A DNA stretch of 64,000 bases from Maylandia zebra. Its lineage: Eukaryota; Chordata; Actinopteri; Cichliformes; Cichlidae. Below the pieces are notes generated by a model. That model saw only the letters and a list, made by a program, of their open reading frames with translations, had not been told where the DNA came from and searched no databases. The position numbers were made by a program, and so were the translations under genes. Positions 25,742 through 35,800 of the stretch are shown in pieces (position 1 is the first letter of the stretch; the number at the start of each line of letters is the position of its first letter). The stretch is taken from the NCBI RefSeq assembly GCF_041146795.1, contig NC_135177.1:27260060-27324059 (forward strand). The letters run 5' to 3'.

Positions 25742-28700
25742 ATGATATCCAAATGGATGTCAGTGATTGTCATGCTGGTGACATTTGTGAACGGAGCAAG
25801 AAATGGTGAGTGTAGGTGTCGGAGGAAGATGGAAATACCAATTACAATGACAATTCTTACTATCATTTTGTGTCCTTTGCCTTGGAGATTTTACCAAGTA
25901 AAAGACTAAACATTTAGAAAAAACATCTGAACAATCTTCACATTACATCTTTGTTTTTGTTTTTTTGTAATTTTTAGAGGATGGCATACAGCCCTGTGCA
26001 AAGGTCCACACATCCAGCTCAGTGGTACCTTTGGGATCCCCTGTGACAGCCACATGTGTCATCAGAGAGGACTGCCCTTTGGTCACTGGACAAGCTGTTC
26101 ATATAGAGTGGCGCCTTGATGATAGGCTTATTCCCAGCAGTCCAGAAGCCAGTGAGAGCAGCAGGGTTTCCAGAGCTGTTATATCAAGCTTCAATCACAC
26201 CCGAGCAATCCTCACCTGCTGTATCCAAGCCTCTCCTCCTCAAGTAGTCGCAGGCGTGGAGATCCGAGCTGGATGTGAGAAGCATTTGCGATTCTTTTGT
26301 ACATGGATCAAATTAAATTCCATTTAAAAATGACTTTGTTTTTCTTTTTACCTTTAGATCCACCAGAAGCACCGCAAAACCTCACCTGTCAGACAAACCT
26401 CACCAACCCCATCACAATCACCTGTAGCTGGGACCCTGGGCAGAGGGAAACCCACCTGCCCACACAGTATTCCCTCCATACTGAAATGTGGTAAAAAAAT
26501 ATGTAACAAATGGAATACAAATGCAAATATACAAAATATAGATTACAGTGAAAGACTGGTCAAGCAGTAAATATCATACTGGTATCAGACGTGTTATCTA
26601 GGCTTTGTCTTCAAGGCTGAACGACTATATTTCTTAAAATGTAATTTCATCATTTCAGGGCTGAAAATGAAAACTATTCTTATAAACTGCCACAAGGAGT
26701 CCATCACTATACCATCCCTCGTTTTGAATTTGTGCTGTTTTATGACATGAAGATATATGTGAAAGCTGTGAATGAACTTGGAGAGACAACCTCAGCACCA
26801 CTTGTTTTAGAACCTGTTAGTTCGGGTAAGGAAAATATTTTGGGGTTTTCTTTTTTTTTAGCATTCTTCAAGCTCTGTTTGTATTATAAGTACTATATTT
26901 CATAGACAATACTAAATTGTACTTAAAATCGGTGGGAAAAAAAATTATGCATGCTTTTGTTTTTGTCACTATTTCAGCTAAGTTTGACCCACCCCGTATT
27001 CAAGTGATTTCTAAAAGGTATGGCTGCCTGAGGCTGAACTGGAATTTGTCCCCAGACCAGGCCTGGCTCCAGTCTTGCGGGTTATTAAACCTGGAATACC
27101 GATTTAAGTCTGTTGACAGCACACAGTGGAATGACCCAGTGAGTGCAAATCAACCCTTTGTTGATATCAACTGAAAATGTATCTTCCCAAACATTTGATC
27201 CAGTGGCTATAGACATCCAAATGCTGATATTCCTTCCCTGAAGTTCACATTGGATATGCAAGAACTTATGTTTGTACATTCTGTGTCCCTGAAAAATATG
27301 CCAGGTCTTGGTTCAAAATGCTAAAACTCCTGTGGACATGTGTCACCTGCTGCATTGGACTCGGTATTTTGCACAGATCAGAGTCAGATACCAGCAGAGC
27401 CCCTGGAGTGAATGGAGCAGCAGCCAGTCTGGTGTCACCTTGGAGAGTGGTAAGATCAATTCAGACTGACACCATCAGTCAGTCAACCATTTCCCAATCT
27501 ATTGCCTTTTCTTCCATTTCCTGGTCTTTTCAATATATGCTAATGTCATCTTCTGCATCTGCCATTACTTTTTTCTATAGCGCAGGTTGTATTGAGCTTT
27601 GTTGCATTGAATCCATAAACCTGTCTTGGATGAAAAAGTTTTTATTTTCAAAGAGTAAAAGGAGATGTGCAGGCTTTTGACATGCAACATGCTGACAGGT
27701 GACTCTTTCTTTTTAGCTCCCACTGGACGCCTAGATTCGTGGATGGAGATATCTGAGGATCCCCTGCTAAAACAACTCAACATAAGCTTGTTTTGGAAGG
27801 TACACACATCACACACGTTGCTTGACACCTGTCACAAATTGATGCATTTTGTCTTCTAGCTCTGGTGGAGCATGAGAGGTCGTCTTTTAAAATATCTCCT
27901 CACATTTTTTCCTTCTGCTTCAGCCATCAAAAAGATTTCGTGCCAATGGCCAAAATGTGTCATATATCGTCTTGGTGCAAAAGAGAGTGGTGTGCTCTAC
28001 AAGGGAGAACTACTGTACTTTCAGTCTTTCTAGGAGCGTTAAGAAAGTGTATGTAAAGGCTGTAAATGCAGCAGGGAAATCTTCTCCCACTGTAGTACAG
28101 ATTTACAAACATAAAGGTAACTCACTCACAAAACAAATGAATGCATCATATCATGTGACATGTAGAATATGATATGCATCTTTTTCTGTCTGTAGCTCAT
28201 CCTGTAGTATTAGATGCCACAGCAGTCCCATATGGAAACAATTCATTTCTTGTTCAGTGGAGAAGCATGGATTCCTCAGGACTCAGCGATTATGTGGTGA
28301 AATGGAGACCTTTGTTAAAATCAGGCCTCTCCCACATCCAGTTTGACATTGCTGGCCAAAACCAGTCCAGCATTGTTATAACAGGTATGTTTTACAATAT
28401 TTGTCTTCCGCTTTCCTAATCGGATGATTATCCTCTACAACAAGAATTCGAACAATCACTCTTGTGTAAGATCTTCCTTTTCCTGTGCTTAACCTGCCTC
28501 TACACACTGTTAGACTCCTGTGGGCAATGATCCACCCTAACCTCTTCTCACTCATCAACAGGCAGCTTTGAGCCCTACAAGCCCTATGGGATCTCTGTAT
28601 ATCCAAGGTTTATGGATGGGATAGGCCCTCCTAAGACATTTAATGCCTACTTGAGAGAGAAGGGTAAGTCACCCAAGACACAAAGAGTCTCACACAAGCC

Positions 28701-30614
28701 AGCAGAGGTGTGAGCCAGACTCCCTCAACTTTGAAGTAGTCAGAAGAGCGTTGACTTACAGAATATATATTTTGTAATCTTTCACAGAACAGCTGATACA
28801 TGATGAAATAATGCCCTCTTGTGGAAAGAAATGAATAACCTATTGGAGTAAAGACCTGGGCTGTCTAATATAATGTCTAATGGTTAAAAACTCTTTCTAG
28901 TTCTACTAATCACTTGTGATGTTGTTCTTTTTAAAGCCCCATCCATGGTTCCAAAATTACATATTCAAAAGACCTGGAATTCAGATATTAAGATTACCTG
29001 GGATGAAATACCATTAGACCAACGAAATGGAAAGATCCAAGACTACACAGTCTTCTACTGGAATCAGAAGGGACCCGTTAACGGTAGGTTAAATACCTTA
29101 TCTCTGCTATGTTGTATAGGGTATTTTAAGTACTTGATCCCCTCTAATGTTTAACTGTTCTTCAGTTGTGAACGTAGATACAGAAAAAAGAAGTGTGATC
29201 CTTAAAGACCCCAGTGTGCATGGAGCTGTCTTGATGGTTAGCACATTTGGTGGGAGCTTGAATGGGTCAGCAGTTCATTTTGAATTTCAGCCCTTTGGTT
29301 AGTACGATCATTTTTTCTTTGGAGAAAGTCAACACAAACAGAATATGATCAGACGTGACATTACGTGTCTTTTCTTTTCTCAGATGAGGTCGCTAGTGCG
29401 ATGATTGTAATCGGATCAGTTTTTGGACTTTCATTGCTGATTATTTTCATAGTCCTGACTTGTTTCTCCAAACATGAAAGGTAAGCTCATGCTCATACTG
29501 TTTAAGCTGGGAAGCTGTAATGCTGTTTATTCTTAACACACTACCCTAATTCTTTTTTTCTTTAACTTCAAGGTTTAAGGGGATTTTTTGGCCAGTTGTT
29601 CCAGACCCAGCTAACAGCTTTGTCCTAAGACTGACATCAGAATCAACACAGGTGTGAAAGCGGACATCCGTTAGAGGACAACAGAAATGTTTTTATACAT
29701 TTATACGTTCCTTATTACTAATGTTTTTGACTAAAGCTGCAAAAATCTGCAATATGTAGAATGAAGAGATTGAACCCTACAGGGAATGACTGTGAAATTC
29801 TGCAGGAACAGTTTAGCTTCTTCCTTCTCATTATTTGGTTTAATGCCCTGTTAATTTGTTGTTTTAGCTTACAATGCTTTTCAATGGAATTAAGACAAAT
29901 TTAACAAATACCCGCTAAACACAGAGGTTCATTTAACAGAGAAAGAGGCTGTTTAAGGTCTCCATCAGGATCTGGTGAAAACTAACAGGAGACTTAATTT
30001 AAAGCATTCCAACTGATATTAATTTCTAATGTTAGATATTTAAAGCTTGTTTTGCTGCATGAGTGAAAAAAAGACATGACATGGTGTAAAGCCAAGAAAT
30101 TGATACTATTGTTGTCTCACTTATTTTTCACTTGCAGTATACCCATCCTTCATGTGACAGCGAGGATCCGATATATTTGTCCCACCTCAGCTTTCCGGAC
30201 ATCCCCATGAAACTAAGCAAAGAGGAGGATGATCTTTGGATAAACAGTTCAGAAGAGACCAGTGACCTTGGAGAGTCTATTTGTGGTTCGCCCTTCATCA
30301 CCGAATACTCTGGCTCAAACAGTGACTCTGTTCCTTATGCTACTGTGGTGTTCTCTGGTTTTTGTAACAGCCCACCACCCAAAGAGCCTCATGTCTACCT
30401 GCGTTCTGAATCTACACAGCCCCTCTTAGAGGCAGAGGAACCTTTCACGCCGAAGTGTTACCAGAATCTAGCACTAGGTGGAATGACAGAGGAGCAGCAT
30501 TTTTTTGGGCCAAGCCATGATTGTGTACCTGAAGAAGTGGCAGACCCAGAGAGTCTTTGGGATGACTTTCCTTTTCTACGAGCATTAGCCATGAATGATA
30601 CTGAAAATGACTAA
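25742..30614 (+). CDS. csf3r: Granulocyte colony-stimulating factor receptor (15 coding exons)
   Basis: Single-pass class I cytokine receptor that binds G-CSF and signals through JAK/STAT in myeloid cells. Coding exons: 25742-25805, 25978-26274, 26358-26490, 26659-26825, 26978-27138, 27305-27449, 27717-27799, 27924-28116, 28196-28384, 28562-28663, 28937-29083, 29166-29297, 29384-29480, 29573-29651, 30138-30614. Frame carries across all junctions, giving 821 aa (human 836). Order: signal peptide (1-20), Ig-like domain with paired cysteines (22-120), cytokine-receptor homology module ending in WSEWS (308-312), three fibronectin III domains (about 323-604), transmembrane helix (about 609-632), Box 1 with FWPVVPDP (about 642-649) and a tail with YATV (Y730), YLRS (Y750) and YQNL (Y771). 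ESTQPLL beside YLRS matches the mammalian tail. The mammalian STAT3-type YxxQ is not seen. mrps15 lies downstream on the same strand, as in human. Confidence 0.96.
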
Positions 30615-30855
30615 AGCACCATTGGCAATTACAAGTAGAACTGCTTTGTTGGAGGCTTACATAGATCTAAGTATGTGCAATGAATTTAATGTGATAACGT
30701 ACACAGCTGTAAATAACATGGCTACTAGCTAGAATTTTTTTAAGCTGATAGAAATCATGTTGATATTTACTGATTATCATTGCAAAGTTTTTGTATACTT
30801 TGTAAAACTTCTGCAGCAAATGAAGTTTCTTCTTGTTTTTTGTTTTTTACTTTAA

Positions 30856-31069
30856 CCTCCTAGGACCTGATATCCACTTATGATGACATTATACTGCTAC
30901 TGTTCTATCAAAATTTTAAACAAATATCCTCATGTGGCTCTTATTTTTCTTAAAAACAAAAATAAGGGGGAAAAAATTCTTTGTTTTTACATTCATCGGG
31001 CCCCAATATGCCCAAATATCAAAGACAAACTAAAAATGCATGCCGTGGAAGAGTTTGGGTCTTAGGAGG
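30856..31069. mobile_element. TTAA-flanked MITE in the csf3r 3' UTR
   Basis: 214-bp non-autonomous element. Terminal inverted repeats CCTCCTAGGACC (left) and GGTCTTAGGAGG (right) differ at one base. TTAA lies on both sides (30852-30855 and 31070-31073), as expected of piggyBac-type target duplication. It sits between the csf3r stop codon and the likely poly(A) signal, so it is probably transcribed as part of the 3' UTR. Confidence 0.8.
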
Positions 31070-31152
31070 TTAAACTATATTGTTGAGATTATATTTTTGT
31101 GGATTACATGTGAATTCTCTGATTGAATGTTTTACACCTTAAAAGTGTTTTC

Positions 31153-31158
31153 AATAAA
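31153..31158 (+). terminator. csf3r polyadenylation signal
   Basis: AATAAA about 540 bp after the csf3r stop codon, followed by a T-rich stretch (TACTTTTTTTAATATTTTAA). It is the first canonical signal downstream of the stop. Confidence 0.7.
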
Positions 31159-31474
31159 ATTATAAGTACTTTTTTTAATATTTTAATGCTAAATATAGAT
31201 ATTATTTAAAATAGCACACTAATCTGAGATTAGCAGGACAAATTTGCTGGAAAACTCAGAAATGTCACATAAACTGATTTATAGATCCATTTATAAAAGC
31301 TGTATAAAGGATAATTAGTAACAGTAATCATCTGTAACAGACAACTTAACAGAGAACCAATTTTAAACCAGTACGTTCTTTCTAGCAGTAATTTGTTGCA
31401 AAACATATAATTTGTTTGACTTTAGTTTTGTTTAGTTAAATATATGAAAATTGTCAAAGAGAACAGTTTGGCAG

Positions 31475-32437
31475 GCATAAAATAATATTTTTGCACCAAC
31501 ATGATGATTCTCAAAGAATTACTGGATGAAAACTTGGCATATCAGTGTCAGCTTTAAAAGAAATCAGAAGACACTTGACTAGTGGAGGACAAAAAGAAGA
31601 AGGGTCAGGCCTAAAAATTATCTACAGCAGACAACCAGCATCTGAAAGTCATGTTCTTAAGAAATAGGGGAAGGGGGGACTCACAAAGACTGGACATATT
31701 TCTCGAGTCTCTCTGGGATATAGGGAGAAAAGGGGAGAAAAGTTATATTACAAAAGTAATGTTAAGTTGAATTATACAAGAACTGGACTGAAAAATCAAT
31801 GGAAATTGATCTTGTAAAGCGGTGAATCCAAATGTAAAAATTTCAGGTTCAAAGAATCTTTAATAGGAGGTCAGAATAGAGAAAATGGAAGCTGTGTCCA
31901 GGTTCAGAGCTGCATTTCTTGTACGAATTAGTGGCAGAAATGTACCATCAGATTTTGATCCACCACACGACTCTGGAAAGTGTCTAATTAGCAAAGCTTC
32001 ATTTTTCAGTATGACAGTGATCCCAAACACACTGGAAAATGCAATAAAAAGCATACCTGCATAGAAATTAAACACAAAATGGATCATCATGCGTCCTGGA
32101 TTGATCTCTCCAGAGTCCACATCTCAACATTATTGAATCAGTGTGGGATCATCTTGACAGAGAATGAAAGAAAAGGCAGTCAACATCCAGAGAACATTTG
32201 AATATCCTTCTGGAAGCCAGGAAAGTTATTCCTGAAGAATACTTCAAACTACAAGAAAGTTTGCCCAAGAGAGTCCTGGTTATGTTGAAGAATGTGGTCA
32301 TACCAAATAATTTAGCATTGTACAAACTCTGTTTTTGTCTTATATATTGTATTTCCCCGTTTCAATACACCAATTTCCCCTTTTCCCAGCAAAGAAACGG
32401 GTAGTATTTTTAGGAGGTTTGCACAGCATTGTATGTC
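31475..32437 (+). mobile_element. Tc1-like DNA transposon fossil
   Basis: Sense-strand remnant between csf3r and mrps15. Recognisable pieces include a block at about 31949-32065 that corresponds to the Tc1 catalytic region (frame-shifted LIHH..., then GTGATCCCAAACACACTGG for the D-PKHTA motif) and CACATCTCAACATTATTGAATC at about 32119-32140 for the final PDLNIIE motif. The right end TTTGCACAGCATTGTA resembles a decayed terminal repeat. Multiple stops and frameshifts make it inactive. It may be the same family as the fossil at 23.0-23.9 kb. Confidence 0.75.
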
Positions 32438-32715
32438 AGCAGTTATAAATTGACAGTTTATTACCATCAGTGCTCTTTTTACTGCTTTTTATTTAAAAGT
32501 AACAGTAATAATTTTGGGAGGGGGCACTTCTCATTAACTGTGACTGCTTCAATTATTAAACCAAACAATTGTCACTGAAAATAATAATAATAATGAAATG
32601 TAACGATGAAAGATTCCAAAAGTCGTTTTACGCTCGTTTTTATCGACGTGCTCTGGGATTGTTATTTTAGCCTAGTACAGCATCTCGCAATCGCTACTCG
32701 GCTAGTTTAGTCTAA

Positions 32716-32726
32716 CCAAAATGGCG
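32716..32726 (+). promoter_or_regulatory. YY1-type site in the mrps15 promoter
   Basis: CCAAAATGGCG lies about 95 bp upstream of the mrps15 start codon. AAAATGGCG is the YY1 core, which is frequent near the start sites of mitochondrial and ribosomal protein genes. There is no TATA box at a suitable distance, which fits a housekeeping promoter. The call is by motif only. Confidence 0.5.
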
Positions 32727-32819
32727 ATCCTCATGTAGGGGTCGAGTGTGATTATTGGACGAATTTTTCAGCAGTTTTAGACAGTTTATTCTCCGTCCTT
32801 GTTATCTATACTGTGAGCC

Positions 32820-35800
32820 ATGTTCACAAACATAGGCCTGAGGGCAGTTCTCAAGGTCCAAGCTAGTGTTTTGCGGGAAAGCTCGGCAGCTCTCTGTTGT
32901 GCTGCATCAGTCAAACCGTGGACGAACAGGTCGAGTTTACTGTCAGGACCAAACGTGAGAAGTGGTAAGTGTGAGGAAGACAAAACTTTCTTGTGGGTAA
33001 ATATCAGTCAAAACATGTGTTTCTGTGAGCAGTTCGTAATTTCGCTAGGTCTTCTTGGGAAGTAACTAACACGAACGGCAGGCGGCACTGTTGGCGGAGC
33101 TACATGTTACCCTGATAAGCGGAAAGACCGCATACTTGACGTCTGAAACGATTTTCATCATAACGTACTCCAAAGTGTAGTAATCGGCTTTGCACAGCCT
33201 CCCTACGCAATTCATTTTTCTATCACACAGTTCTCTCCACACCACCAAGACAGTGTGAAGTTACTGGCAGGTGTTTCGTCAGCTGCTCAGCTACTTGTCA
33301 TTGAAAACAGTCTTTCACAAAAACCCATATGTTCATATTTCTTTTGTTGAGTCTATGAAAAATGCCAAGTGTGGGATTTCTCATAGATTCTTACAGATTT
33401 GTAGAGTTTCAAATGTGTACAACTATGTGTGGCTGATATATTTTTTTTCAGGTAGGAGATGATGCCACACGCAAAACCAAGCAGTGTAAACGCAGGGCAG
33501 TTTCACAGTCTGAATTGGCTGTTGTTTTAAGTCCTGCTTCCTTTGTTGCAGATTTGCTCATTTTCCCTTCCAAAAACTTTCTGTGCATACGACAGTCTAA
33601 AAATATTAAAGTGCGCAAGGATCTCCTGGTGTGCACAAACGGGTTACATCTTCATGTGGAGTCTTGATTCTCTTTTCATACTTTTCACACAGTCTCAGCT
33701 CCCACACAGATCAATAAATACATGCTGTGTGGAAAACTGGGACATCTGAGTTTTGCTTTTTGGGGGGGTTGATTTGTGTGTAATTTCTAAGTAGACAGGA
33801 TAGCTTGTCAACTCTCAGATAGAGGGACTTTGAAGAGCCTCTCACAGCTCTTTTCACACACCTCCGTGTGCAAAACTGATGCCTGCTAATCAGAGGGTTG
33901 TTGCACACACAGGGTGTGAAACAAACAAAAAGAATATCAGAAATATTTTTGACACGAAGCCTCTAAAAGAGGACTAGGTAACAGTGTAGTGCTTTAGCTA
34001 CTTGAAACTTTTCTCCCCTAAATGTTTTTGTGGTTATCTCCCCTTCTGCACTTCTTTGCTGCTTAATCTGATGCAATATCTTGCTTTCTTATCATAATAT
34101 CTGGAGCATCTACAGAAGCTTTTCTTTCATTTTCCCCCTCAAGTCTACTAGAATATGACAGCTTTTTTTTCTTTCTTTTTTTTCTCACTGTTGCAGCCTA
34201 TGCACTGACAGTCACAGGTTTGCCAGCCCTTCAGTGACAGGCATGAATAAGAGCTGTTTGGCTTGCAGGCCGCTTCTCTCTACAGTGCTATGACTAATAC
34301 AGCAAATAAATACTTTTTAACCCAAGGTTTGTACGCTGTACACTGCAGTCTATCAGAATTGAAATCACCAGCAGTGTCTCAAGAAAAATGTATGCTACCT
34401 TGAAATTTTTTACTTTGGTTTCTGCTGTTGATAACTTTAAAATAAGGTACAGAGAATTTCTATTAAACTATTCTCAACAGCAAAGATTACTGCCAGGTGA
34501 AAACTCGGTGAAAAGCTCTTTCCTGATGAGTTTCCTTCAGTGGATTGCAATATTAGTTGCACACGTTGGTGGATTTTTGAAGGAGGGCTGAACTGTCGCA
34601 TAACATTAGAGAGGAAGTGACATCATTTGCTGTTTTGATATTGAAAACCACTGCTCTTATCGCCATCTGATATGTACATAGTTGCGTTTTAGGGTGAGTG
34701 TTTGACAACCGTTTTAGAAAGATTATCTTAGTTTTACTCTACAAGTTTCTCCATCAGTCACGCAAATTAAGCTTCATGAGTCGTTTCATCATCCTGTAGA
34801 TTTCATTTACGTATTTTTTTTTTGTTTTGTTACAATAAATCAATGATTTTCTGACAACTCAGCTTGCAGCAGAAATGTTTTTATTATGTATTATCCCAGA
34901 GAGGTGTTTCTCTACAAATAGGATAGTCAAGTTATCCCAGAACTTAGAAGATGAGAACCCAAGTAAATAGAAAAGGCTTTTTTTTTTTTTTTTAGTGATT
35001 TCATTTATTAAGAGAAAAAAAGTTACCCAAACCTACCTCAACCTATGTGGAAAATTAATTCATCTAAATCTAAGAACACTGTGTTACCTTTGGCAGTCAT
35101 TCATTTGCAATAAGTGGCAATGAGTCCTTCACATCATTGTGGAGGAATTTTTGGCTCACTCTTTGTGGAATTCTTTTAGTCACAATGACATGAAAGGTCA
35201 TGTCAAAGCATTTCTATCAGATTTAAGTCTGGACTTTGAATAAACCACTCCAAAACTGTCATTGTATTTTTAATTTTCTGTTGTTTGCTTTGTTTTGGGG
35301 GGTTTTTTTGTTTTGTTTTTTGTCTTTTCTGTTGTTGTTTTAAAGCCATTCAGAGGACCTGCTGGCTTGTTTTTGATCATTGTCCTGTTGCATAAGCCAA
35401 GTGCGCTTGAGCTTCAGGGTACAAAATGATTGCTGGACATTCTCTTACGGGATTTTCTGGTAGAGCGCAGAATTCATAGTTCCGTCGATTACAGTAAATC
35501 ATTCACCTCGAGAAGGAGCAACAGGAATCAAACTTGACTATTTTTATTATGTGCTTATGATGCTGACCCCAAAGGTTTTTGAGCGATCAGCAAGATTAGC
35601 AGCAGTGGTTTCTGCCCCGGAACTTCCCCATAGATGCGAGTGTTTTGAGTGTCTTCCAAAGACCAAGGAACTGATCGTGGACTTCAGGAAGACCAGGAAA
35701 CACTTGACCCCTGTTTCAATCCAGGGGGTCAGTGTTGACATTGTGGAGGACTATAAATACCTTGGAGTACACATTGACAATAAACTGGACTGGGCTAAAA

